Shown here: in pieces, positions 41,926 through 49,167 of the stretch | How positions within the stretch are numbered: position 1 is the stretch's first letter | Layout: each line of letters begins with the position of its first letter | From: Stagnihabitans sp038231395 | GTDB lineage: Bacteria > Pseudomonadota > Alphaproteobacteria > Rhodobacterales > Rhodobacteraceae | Direction: 5' to 3' | Length of the DNA stretch: 64,000 nucleotides | Assembly: GCA_038231395.1 (NCBI GenBank) | Contig: JBBRLL010000007.1 | Span: 44,382-108,381 of the forward strand | The notes under the pieces: model-generated | The model's database searches: none | The model's input: only the letters and a program-made list of their open reading frames with translations | What the model was told of the DNA's origin: nothing | Translations under genes and position numbers: made by a program

Positions 41926-43135
41926 TGTCGCCAAAATCCGGGAGGATTTCCCAATCCTCAGCCGCTCTGTCAACGGCAAGCCCTTGGTTTATCTGGACAA
42001 CGGCGCTTCGGCGCAAAAGCCGCAAGTGGTGATTGACGCGATGACGCGGGCCTATTCGCACGAATATGCCAACGTACACAGAGGGTTGCACTATCTTTCC
42101 AATGTGGCGACTGAACAATATGAAGGCGTGCGCGGCAAAATCGCCCGCTTTTTGAACGCCGATGAGGCGGAGATTGTTTTCACCACCGGGGCAACGGAGG
42201 GGATCAACCTTGTCTCGTATGGTTGGGCTGCACCGCGTCTGCACGCCGGGGATGAGATTGTTCTGTCCATCATGGAGCATCATGCCAACATCGTGCCTTG
42301 GCATTTTCTGCGGGAAAGACAAGGGGTTGTGCTGAAATGGGTCGACTGTGACGCCAACGGTGATCTGGACCCGCAAGCGGTGATCGAGGCCATCGGACCG
42401 CGCACGAAATTGGTGGCGGTCACCCATATGTCGAATGTTCTGGGTACGGTGGTCGACGTCGCGGCCATCTGTAAAGGGGCACAAGCCTTGGGCGTGCCGG
42501 TGTTGGTAGATGGTTCGCAAGCCGCCGTGCATATGCCAGTGGATGTCAAAGCTTTGGGCTGCGATTTCTATACCATCACCGGACATAAGCTATATGGGCC
42601 AAGTGGTTCTGGGGCGATCTTCATCCGTGCCGACCGTCAGGCACAGATGCGCCCCTTCATGGGCGGCGGCGATATGATCCGCGAGGTCACCCGTGATGCT
42701 GTGACCTGGAACGACCCGCCGATGAAGTTTGAGGCGGGGACACCCGGCATCGTCCAACAGATCGGTCTTGGCGTTGCTTTGGATTATATGACCGGGCTAG
42801 GGATGACAAACATCGCCGCCCATGAGCACCAGATCCGTGACTATGCCCGAACCCGACTGCAAGGCCTCAACTGGTTGCAAATACAGGGCAATTCGGCAAC
42901 CAAGGGTGCGATTTTTTCGTTCACGCTGGATGGGGCGGCGCATGCGCATGACATCTCTACCGTGCTGGACAAGCGTGGCGTTGCGGTGCGGGCAGGCGCG
43001 CATTGCGCGATGCCGTTGATGGCACATTTGGGGGTCCACGCCACCTGCCGCGCGTCGTTTGGCCTTTACAATACCAAAGCGGAGGTGGACGCCCTGATTT
43101 CCGCCCTTGAATTGTGCCACGACCTTTTTGCTTAA
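41918..43135 (+). CDS. sufS: Cysteine desulfurase SufS (group II)
   Basis: The PLP-dependent desulfurase that supplies sulfur to SufBCD. From ATG 41918 it has 405 residues. The PLP lysine is Lys224 in TITGHKLYGPSG. The catalytic cysteine is Cys377 in HATCRASFGLYNT, and RAGAHCAMPLM precedes it. The N-terminal VYLDNGASAQKPQVVIDAM and ANVHRGLHYLSN are SufS signatures. It is the second cysteine desulfurase of the operon. I see no sufE next to it and no sufT/sufA after it, unlike many suf operons. The gene overlaps the YIP1 gene. Confidence 0.96.
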   Translation: MYDVAKIREDFPILSRSVNGKPLVYLDNGASAQKPQVVIDAMTRAYSHEYANVHRGLHYLSNVATEQYEGVRGKIARFLNADEAEIVFTTGATEGINLVSYGWAAPRLHAGDEIVLSIMEHHANIVPWHFLRERQGVVLKWVDCDANGDLDPQAVIEAIGPRTKLVAVTHMSNVLGTVVDVAAICKGAQALGVPVLVDGSQAAVHMPVDVKALGCDFYTITGHKLYGPSGSGAIFIRADRQAQMRPFMGGGDMIREVTRDAVTWNDPPMKFEAGTPGIVQQIGLGVALDYMTGLGMTNIAAHEHQIRDYARTRLQGLNWLQIQGNSATKGAIFSFTLDGAAHAHDISTVLDKRGVAVRAGAHCAMPLMAHLGVHATCRASFGLYNTKAEVDALISALELCHDLFA

Positions 43136-43442
43136 TCGCGGGCGGTGCAGCGGTATGAAAAGCCTGCGAATCTGCGGCGAGCGACTGCAGGAAAAGGGTC
43201 ACGGGCGCGGTGCGACGCCTACGGTGCAATCTGTAAACGACCGCAACCGACCTAAGGCGGTACGATCGGCGACGTGGCCAAAGCCACTATTCCAGCCCTT
43301 CAAAGCATTTACGGCAGCGTCACGACCTGGACCAGGCATCCTCGGATCCTATCAACCACCGTAAACCTTGGCATAGTGCAACGGTTTTTCGACCTGTTTC
43401 GCGTTGCACCGTGGCACACGTCAGGCTATACGCAAGTCTGAT
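43136..43442. promoter_or_regulatory. Intergenic region upstream of tRNA-Arg, with candidate promoter
   Basis: No gene is supported in these 307 bases. A candidate promoter for the tRNA is TTGCAC at 43404-43409 and TATACG at 43427-43432, separated by 17 bases, ending ten bases before the tRNA. No terminator of the suf operon was clearly recognised. An open frame of 85 codons (from 43107) overlaps here but has no conserved features. Confidence 0.45.
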
Positions 43443-43519
43443 GCATCCATAGCTCAGCTGGATAGAGTGTTGCCCTCCGAAGGCAAAGGTCGCACGTTCG
43501 AATCGTGCTGGGTGCACCA
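43443..43519 (+). tRNA. tRNA-Arg (anticodon CCG)
   Basis: A 77-base cloverleaf with encoded CCA. The acceptor arms GCATCCA and TGGGTGC pair with one G-T pair. The D-arm is GCTC...GAGT. The anticodon stem TTGCC/GGCAA surrounds the loop CTCCGAA, giving anticodon CCG, which reads CGG. The T-arm is GCACG-TTCGAAT-CGTGC. It lies between suf and cob loci; I found no attachment-site repeat or integrase in the window. Confidence 0.96.
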
Positions 43520-43730
43520 ATTCCCCCGATATTGGTTGTGTTGCCATCGTTTGGGTTACAATTTTTAGTCCAACCTTTGACGGAGCAACACCGATCTGTC
43601 GGTCGCTCTGGTTTCCCTACAAGGGCCGGCACCCTGATTTGCCCGTGAAACCCTAACGGATAGGGCCGCGGGAGACTTGCGCCGCGTTCGATTTTCGCGG
43701 ATCAACCGGATCAGATGTGAGGGAGCAGGC

Positions 43731-44672
43731 ATGTTTGCAGGGGCAATGCTGGTGGCTTTGGCGGTGGACGCCGTTTTGGGCTGGCCCGATCGGGTGTTTG
43801 ACCGCATTGGCCACCCGGTGACATGGGCAGGCGACGTGATTTCACGGGCGGAGGAGCGGTTCAACCTCGCCTCCGACCCGTTCTGGAAGCGCAGGATCTC
43901 TGGTGTGGCGGTGTGTCTGGGCGTGGCGGGCTTGGCCTGGGGTCTGGCGCAACTGATCGTGTGGAGCTTGCCCGACGGGTTTTGGGGCACCATCCTGACC
44001 GGCGTTCTCGCCTGGCCGCTGGTGGCGGCCCGGTCTTTGCTGGACCATGTCCGCCGGGTGGTCAGGCCGTTGGCGCGCGGTGATCTGCACGGCGCGCGCG
44101 ATGCGGTGGCGATGATCGTCGGGCGTGACCCTGCCATGCTGGACAGCGCGGGCGTGGCGCGGGCGGCACTGGAGTCGCTGGCCGAAAATGCCTCGGACGG
44201 GGTGGTAGCCCCCTTGTTTTGGGGGGTGATTTTTGGATTGCCGGGAATAGCGGCCTATAAGGCGATCAACACGATGGATTCGATGATTGGTCATATGTCA
44301 GCCCGCTACCGCGCCTTCGGATGGGCTGCGGCGCGGCTGGATGATCTGGTGAACCTGATCCCGGCGCGTCTGACCGCCCTGCAGTTTGTGATGGTGGCCG
44401 GGCAACATTGGCAGGCCGCCCTGAAGGTGACGATTGCTGACGCCGGGCACCACCGTTCGCCCAACGCAGGCTGGCCGGAGGCGGCGATGGCCGGGGCTTT
44501 GGGCATCAGATTGTCCGGGCCACGGGTTTATGATGGCGCGGTGTCAGCGGAACCTTGGGTCAACGCGGGAGCCACGGACCCCGGGGCCGAGGATCTGGGG
44601 CGCGGGCTGAACCTGTACCTGACCGCGATGCTGGCGCTTGCCGGGTTGATCGCCATTGTGGCGCTGATCTGA
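43731..44672 (+). CDS. cobD: Adenosylcobinamide-phosphate synthase CobD/CbiB
   Basis: An inner-membrane enzyme that attaches aminopropanol phosphate to adenosylcobyric acid. The 313 residues form about four membrane helices. Family signatures seen are ALAVDAVLGWPDRVFDRIGHPVTWAG (8-33), ENASDGVVAPLFWGVIFGLPG, KAINTMDSMIGHMSARYRAFG and DAGHHRSPNAGWPEAAMAGALG. The ATG at 43731 has GAGGGA upstream. cobC, which normally sits next to cobD in relatives, is not in the interval before cobQ. Naming follows the Pseudomonas denitrificans scheme. Confidence 0.93.
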   Translation: MFAGAMLVALAVDAVLGWPDRVFDRIGHPVTWAGDVISRAEERFNLASDPFWKRRISGVAVCLGVAGLAWGLAQLIVWSLPDGFWGTILTGVLAWPLVAARSLLDHVRRVVRPLARGDLHGARDAVAMIVGRDPAMLDSAGVARAALESLAENASDGVVAPLFWGVIFGLPGIAAYKAINTMDSMIGHMSARYRAFGWAAARLDDLVNLIPARLTALQFVMVAGQHWQAALKVTIADAGHHRSPNAGWPEAAMAGALGIRLSGPRVYDGAVSAEPWVNAGATDPGAEDLGRGLNLYLTAMLALAGLIAIVALI

Positions 44673-44695
44673 TGGAAAGGTCAGAAGGTCACGGA

Positions 44696-44729
44696 CCCGA
44701 TTTCGGCGAAAATCGGCATCGGGCTTTTT
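44696..44729 (+). terminator. Intrinsic terminator of cobD
   Basis: CCCGAT...ATCGGG forms the base of a hairpin, with the inner arms GATTT/AAATC nested, and is followed by CTTTTTG. It lies 24 bases after the cobD stop. Confidence 0.62.
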
Positions 44730-44758
44730 GCGGCAGGTCTTTGGATGATGAGGCGTTC

Positions 44759-44781
44759 GATGGGCAGATTGCCCATCCTAC
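44759..44781. repeat. Dispersed short hairpin repeat overlapping the cobQ stop codon
   Basis: This copy begins GATGGGCAGATTGCCCATC and ends CTAC; it is identical over 23 bases to the copy inside cobN (49320-49342). The cobQ stop codon (TAG on the minus strand, 44778-44780) is formed by its GGTAGG end, so the hairpin arms lie directly after the cobQ stop. Confidence 0.78.
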
Positions 44782-46223
44782 CTTGTACCAAGGGCAAGGA
44801 TGGCGGACACGTCAAGATGCCCTTCAAGATGGGCTGCGAGGTCGTTGAGGGTGTCTTCGACCTCCGCACCATGATTGCGGGCGCTATTGGGCAAACCGAT
44901 GGATTGCAGGAACGCGGCGCGGAACGCGTCCTGGGAAAACATGCCGTGCAGATAGCTGCCCATCACACGGCCATCGCCGGAGGTGGCGCCTTCGGGTTCG
45001 CCTTGGGTCAAGGCAAAGGGGCGGGCGCGGTCGGGGCCATCCGTCCGACCGATGTGGATTTCATAGGCCTCGATCGGCTGGCCGGTTGCGACGTGGATTG
45101 CGTTGGTTCTGGTCAGCTGCTTGTCCGGGGTCATGGTGGTTTCGACGTTCAAAAGGCCAAGCCCAACGCTTTCTCCGGCCAGCCCTTCAATGCCATCAGG
45201 GTCGCAGATCTTGGATCCAAGCATCTGATAACCGCCGCATATTCCAAGGATGCGCCCACCGCGACGATGATGCGCCAGAAGATCAATGTCCCAACCCTGT
45301 TGGCGCAAATAGGCCAGATCGCCGCGGGTGGATTTGCTGCCGGGAAGGATGACGAGGCCACAATCGCCAGGGATGGCTTCGCCGGCGCCGATCATCTGCA
45401 CCTCAATACCGGGTTCGGATTTCAGCGGATCAAGGTCATCGAAATTGGCAATGCGTGACAGAAGCAGGCAGCCGATTTTGACACCTTTGCCTGTAGAACG
45501 GGGGATGTCCAAGGCGTCTTCGGCGGGCAGCCGCCAAGCCTGCGGGAAATACGGCAGAACGCCGAAGCCCTGCCAATTCGTCCGGGCGGCGATAAGGCGG
45601 TAACCTTCGTCAAAAAGATGAGGGTCACCGCGAAACTTGTTGATGATAAACCCTTTTATCATGGCGTTGTCAGCTTGTTCCAACACGGCCTGCGTCCCGA
45701 CCATTTGTGCGATCACACCGCCACGATCAATGTCGCCGACCAGCACCACCGGCACGCCAGCCGCCTTCGCAAACCCCATGTTGGCAATGTCACCGGCGCG
45801 CAAGTTAACCTCGGCGGGTGAGCCTGCGCCTTCGACGATCACAAGGTCATGGGCGGTTTGCAGGCGATGAAAGCTTTGCAGAACCGGGGCCATAAGCGAT
45901 GGTTTCAGGGCGGCATAGTCACGCGCCTTGACGGTCGCGATGCGTTTGCCCTGCACAATCACCTGCGACCCCACCTCGGACTCCGGTTTCAGCAGCACCG
46001 GGTTCATGTCGGTGTGCGGTTGCAGCCCGCAGGCAAGCGCTTGCAGCGCCTGCGCGCGGCCAATCTCACCGCCATCCACCGTGACGGCAGCATTGTTGGA
46101 CATGTTCTGCGGTTTGAAGGGGGCGACTGACAGGCCCCTAAGCTTGGCCGCACGGCACAACCCGGCCACGATCAGCGACTTTCCGACATTCGACCCAGCC
46201 CCTTGAATCATGAAGGCTTTCAT
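44778..46223 (-). CDS. cobQ: Adenosylcobyric acid synthase CobQ
   Basis: An ATP- and glutamine-dependent amidotransferase that amidates four side chains of adenosylcobyrinic diamide. The 481 residues are standard. The N-terminal domain has the P-loop-like GAGSNVGKS (8-16) and PFKPQNMSNNAAVT, then EGAGSPAEVNLRAGDIANMG and GDIDRGGVIAQ. The C-terminal glutaminase-like domain has ILPGSKSTRGDL, the catalytic Cys in ILGICGGYQML, and the His in GSYLHGMF. It overlaps the HAD gene start by four bases (ATGA). Confidence 0.96.
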   Translation of the reverse strand: MKAFMIQGAGSNVGKSLIVAGLCRAAKLRGLSVAPFKPQNMSNNAAVTVDGGEIGRAQALQALACGLQPHTDMNPVLLKPESEVGSQVIVQGKRIATVKARDYAALKPSLMAPVLQSFHRLQTAHDLVIVEGAGSPAEVNLRAGDIANMGFAKAAGVPVVLVGDIDRGGVIAQMVGTQAVLEQADNAMIKGFIINKFRGDPHLFDEGYRLIAARTNWQGFGVLPYFPQAWRLPAEDALDIPRSTGKGVKIGCLLLSRIANFDDLDPLKSEPGIEVQMIGAGEAIPGDCGLVILPGSKSTRGDLAYLRQQGWDIDLLAHHRRGGRILGICGGYQMLGSKICDPDGIEGLAGESVGLGLLNVETTMTPDKQLTRTNAIHVATGQPIEAYEIHIGRTDGPDRARPFALTQGEPEGATSGDGRVMGSYLHGMFSQDAFRAAFLQSIGLPNSARNHGAEVEDTLNDLAAHLEGHLDVSAILALGTR

Positions 46224-46822
46224 GGGGTTATGCCAAGGACTTCAGGCAATCTGTCGCGGGTGGCATCGTTGAACGGAAAGGTCTGCCAACCGCGTGCAGC
46301 CGCCGCCGCAATGTTTTTTTCGGCATCATCTATCAGCAAGATATCTGTGGGGGCAAAGCCTGACCAATCCTCAATCGCCGCAAAAAACCGCGCATCGGGC
46401 TTTTTGAACCCCAAAGGGCCAGAGGCGAAAATCTTCTGAACTTTGTCGCGAAAGCCCATGATTTCCCACATATATCTGGCCCGGTGCGCCTCGTTGTTGG
46501 TGGCAATCACGCCCGGGAAAGCGCAGGCCGCCATCCACGCCAGAACCTGCGGATCGGGATAGGCGTCTTTGGTCAGCCAGTAATCCAGCACGGTTTCCGC
46601 CTTATGCGGCACGTCATAAGTGGCAATCCAGTCGCCCAACAGGTCCAGCAAATCGCGTTGGCCGGTCAGCACGGCATGAAAATCACCGGACCCGAACATG
46701 AAAGCGGTGAAATCCACCGCCGAAACGCCCAAATCCGCCTCAAACGTTTCCTGCCAGCGGTAAAAGCCGTCCGGATAGCCCGTGTTCAGCACGCCGTCGA
46801 AATCCCAGGCGATCAGCTTCAA
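46220..46822 (-). CDS. HAD-superfamily hydrolase between cobO and cobQ
   Basis: A 200-residue phosphatase-like protein. Motif I is AWDFDGVLNTG with Asp7 and Asp9. Motif II includes ATNN (Thr108). Motif III has Lys140 or Lys141 in FKKPDARF, and motif IV is LLIDDAEKN (Asp165, Asp166). The start is TTG at 46822: it overlaps the cobO stop (TTGA) and GGGGGTCGAG lies upstream. It is bracketed by overlaps with cobO and cobQ, so co-translation with corrinoid enzymes is clear. A role such as alpha-ribazole or aminopropanol phosphate metabolism is speculative. Confidence 0.85.
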   Translation of the reverse strand: MKLIAWDFDGVLNTGYPDGFYRWQETFEADLGVSAVDFTAFMFGSGDFHAVLTGQRDLLDLLGDWIATYDVPHKAETVLDYWLTKDAYPDPQVLAWMAACAFPGVIATNNEAHRARYMWEIMGFRDKVQKIFASGPLGFKKPDARFFAAIEDWSGFAPTDILLIDDAEKNIAAAAARGWQTFPFNDATRDRLPEVLGITP

Positions 46823-47463
46823 AACTCGACCCCCGGCTGGGCTTTGATGCCGGACCGGAACGGGTGTTTCACCAAGGTCATCTCGGTGACCAGATCGGCA
46901 GCCTCGATCAGCTTGTCGGATGCGCCGCGACCGGTCAGGCACACATGGGTCAGGGGCGGTTTTTCGGCTTTCAGAAAGGCCACCACCTCGTCCACGCTGA
47001 TGTAATCATAGCGCATCGCGATGATGATTTCGTCCAGCAACACGAAGCGGATGTCGGGATCACGGATCAGGTCCTTGGCCTTGGCCCAACCGGCTTGTGC
47101 TGCGGCAATGTCACGGGAGCGGTCTTGCGTCTCCCACGTAAAGCCTTCGCCCATCGCGTGAAACTCGCACAGGTCGCTGAAATTCTCGGTCAACAGCCGC
47201 CGCTCACCGGTATCCCACGCGCCCTTGATGAACTGCACCACAGCGCAGGGCATCTCGTGCGCGACACAGCGCAGGATCATCCCGAAGCCTGAGGAACTTT
47301 TGCCCTTGCCGGTGCCGGTGTGAACCAGGATCAGGCCCTTGTCGCCCGCCTTGCCCGCCATGATCTTGTCACGGGCGGCCTTTTTCTTGGCCATCTTGGC
47401 GTTGTGCCGGGCGTCTGGGTTAACTTCAATTACAGGGTCGGTGTCGGTTTCGGCGGATGACAT
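46819..47463 (-). CDS. cobO: Cob(I)yrinic acid a,c-diamide adenosyltransferase CobO
   Basis: This enzyme adenosylates the cobalt of reduced corrinoids. The 214 residues carry the P-loop HTGTGKGKSSSGFGM (49-62), the conserved VVQFIKGAWDTGE, and the LDEI segment (VLLDEIIIAMRYDY), with LTGRGASDKLIEAADLVTEM near the C-terminus. It is the first gene of the leftward cobO-HAD-cobQ unit. Its upstream region shares the intergenic space with the divergent cobalamin riboswitch; that riboswitch reads in the opposite direction and does not control cobO directly. Confidence 0.96.
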   Translation of the reverse strand: MSSAETDTDPVIEVNPDARHNAKMAKKKAARDKIMAGKAGDKGLILVHTGTGKGKSSSGFGMILRCVAHEMPCAVVQFIKGAWDTGERRLLTENFSDLCEFHAMGEGFTWETQDRSRDIAAAQAGWAKAKDLIRDPDIRFVLLDEIIIAMRYDYISVDEVVAFLKAEKPPLTHVCLTGRGASDKLIEAADLVTEMTLVKHPFRSGIKAQPGVEF

Positions 47464-47510
47464 GGCGGCTGGTGTCCTTGACGTTGCAGCGCCATCCTGC
47501 CACAGGTGAG

Positions 47511-47683
47511 GCGGCGCTGGTGCTTGTCTTACGACAGGCTAAAAGGGAATGCGACAGGTGAAAGCCTGAGATGCAGCCGCCCCCGCGACCGTGACCGAAG
47601 AGGTCGCCTGATCCCACTGGGCAACCGGGAAGGGGGGCGATCAGGGGGCAACCCCAGCTTCGCGAGCCGGGAGACCTGCCGCG
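47511..47683 (+). ncRNA. Cobalamin riboswitch upstream of the DUF1636-cobW-cobN operon
   Basis: Read on the plus strand, the segment carries the hallmarks of a cobalamin aptamer: GGTGCTTGTC near the 5' end, AAAAGGGAATGCG, GGTGAAAGCCTGAG, the B12-box-like GCAGCCGCCCCCGCGACCGT, CCACTGGGCAACCGGGAAGG, and the closing AGCCGGGAGACCTGCC. The base stem can form between GCGGC and GCCGC at the two ends. The next gene starts some 80 bases downstream, so control of transcription or translation by cobalamin is expected. Confidence 0.93.
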
Positions 47684-47762
47684 CCTGAGAACTTTGACGG
47701 ACGGGGTGTGCCGTGGCGAGTTGGGGGTTTCCCCGGTCGCACCTATCCCCATTAAGGATGTG

Positions 47763-48119
47763 ATGGGCGCGAGACTGCATATCTGCATGACCTGCAAAGC
47801 GGGCCTTCCGGTGGCGGAGGGTGAGGCGTGCATGGGCGCGCGCCTTTATGCCGCAATCGCCGCCTTGCCGGTGCCAGACGGGGTGACGGTGCTGCCGATC
47901 GACTGCCTGTCGGCCTGCAACACCGGCGCCTCGGTTGCCTTGTCGATGCCGGGCGCCTGGGGCTATGTTTACGGTCGCATGACCGAAGACAACGCTGCCG
48001 AGATTCTGGCCGGGGCTGCCGCCTATGCCCGTACCACCGACGGTCTGGTGCCATGGCGTGATCGCCCGGTGATCTTCCGCAAACAATCCATCGCCCGCAT
48101 TCCGCCGCAAGATGTGTGA
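47763..48119 (+). CDS. DUF1636 cysteine-motif protein, first gene of the cob operon
   Basis: A 118-residue protein, from the ATG at 47763. It has cysteines C8-x2-C11 (HICMTCKAG), C23, and C48-x3-C52 (DCLSACNTG), followed by the C-terminal IARIPP. The family is annotated as a putative metal-binding protein and resembles thioredoxin-fold ferredoxins. It is followed by cobW at 16 bases. A paralogue ends the operon at 60693. A role in metal or electron supply to corrin enzymes is likely but unproven. The frame is open for 23 codons upstream. Confidence 0.85.
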   Translation: MGARLHICMTCKAGLPVAEGEACMGARLYAAIAALPVPDGVTVLPIDCLSACNTGASVALSMPGAWGYVYGRMTEDNAAEILAGAAAYARTTDGLVPWRDRPVIFRKQSIARIPPQDV

Positions 48120-48134
48120 AACGAAAGGCCTGAC

Positions 48135-49166
48135 ATGACTGATCTCGCAAAAATACCCGTGACCGTGATCACCGGCTTTCTGGGCGCTGGCAAAACCACG
48201 CTGATCCGCCATCTGATGGCCAATCCGCAGGGCAAACGGCTGGCTGTGCTGGTGAATGAGTTTGGCTCGGTCGGGGTCGACGGCGACATTCTGAAAAGCT
48301 GTGCCGACGACAATTGCCCGGTGGAAAACATCGTGGAACTGGCGAACGGCTGCATCTGCTGCACGGTGGCCGAAGACTTCATCCCGACGATTGAGGCTTT
48401 GCTGGCGCTGCCCAAGCGGCCCGATCATATCTTGATCGAAACCTCGGGCCTTGCTTTGCCCAAACCTCTGCTGAAGGCGTTCGATTGGCCCGGCATCCGG
48501 TCGATGATCACGGTGGACGGTGTGATCACGCTGGCCGATGCCGAGGCAGTGGCCACGGGGCATTTCGCAGGTGAACTGACAGCGGCGCAGATTGCAGCGG
48601 GCGAACATGACACCCCCTTGGGCGAGGTGTTTGAAGATCAGATCGCTTGCGCCGACATCGTGCTGCTGACCAAGGCCGATCTGGCAGGTGAGGCTGGCGT
48701 AGCCGCCGCCCGTGCCGTGATCATGGCCGAAGCGGTTGAGAAAAACCGGGTGAACCTGCCGATCCTGACGATGAACGAGGGGGTGATTGACCCGCGCGTG
48801 ATCCTTGGCCTGAACGCCGCCGCCGAGGATGACCTTGCGGCCCGCCCCAGCCATCACGACGGCGAGGATGGGCACGAGCATGACGATTTCAACTCGATTG
48901 TGGTGGACTTGCCCGAACAGGACAGTGTTGACGCTTTGACGGCGGCGGTGGTTCGGCTGGCCCGCGACCAGAAAATCCTGCGCGTGAAGGGCTATGTTGC
49001 GGTCAAGGGCAAGCCGATGCGCCTTTTGGTGCAGGCGGTTGGAGAACGGGTGCGGGCGCAATATGATCGGCCTTGGGGGGCGATGCCGCGCACCTCGCAT
49101 CTGGTGGTGATTGCCGAACAGGGTGATATCGACGAAGCCGCCATCCGTGCGACTTTAGGGGCCTGA
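48135..49166 (+). CDS. cobW: CobW, GTP-dependent metallochaperone
   Basis: A COG0523 GTPase of 343 residues, thought to deliver cobalt to the CobNST chelatase. The N-terminal G1 motif is TGFLGAGKTTL (13-23). ANGCICCTV contains the CxCC metal-binding motif. The switch II glutamate lies in LIETSGLA, and TKADL is the G4 motif. A His/Asp-rich stretch HHDGEDGHEHDD (240-251) may bind metal. The C-terminal CobW domain runs ILRVKGYVAV to the end. It precedes cobN by one base. Confidence 0.95.
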   Translation: MTDLAKIPVTVITGFLGAGKTTLIRHLMANPQGKRLAVLVNEFGSVGVDGDILKSCADDNCPVENIVELANGCICCTVAEDFIPTIEALLALPKRPDHILIETSGLALPKPLLKAFDWPGIRSMITVDGVITLADAEAVATGHFAGELTAAQIAAGEHDTPLGEVFEDQIACADIVLLTKADLAGEAGVAAARAVIMAEAVEKNRVNLPILTMNEGVIDPRVILGLNAAAEDDLAARPSHHDGEDGHEHDDFNSIVVDLPEQDSVDALTAAVVRLARDQKILRVKGYVAVKGKPMRLLVQAVGERVRAQYDRPWGAMPRTSHLVVIAEQGDIDEAAIRATLGA

Positions 49167-49167
49167 C

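Noticed and set aside
43107..43364. Possible 85-codon gene between sufS and tRNA-Arg
   Set aside because: No conserved motif or convincing ribosome site; most of the frame overlaps ordinary intergenic sequence.
43443..43730. tRNA-Arg as an integration site of a mobile element
   Set aside because: No integrase, no duplicated tRNA 3' end and no change of gene character were seen on either side within the window.
47464..47762. Second riboswitch for cobO on the minus strand
   Set aside because: All conserved cobalamin aptamer elements read on the plus strand only; the minus strand lacks them.
47529..49100. 523-codon minus-strand frame across the riboswitch, DUF1636 and cobW
   Set aside because: It covers a riboswitch and two well-supported plus-strand genes and has no recognisable domain.
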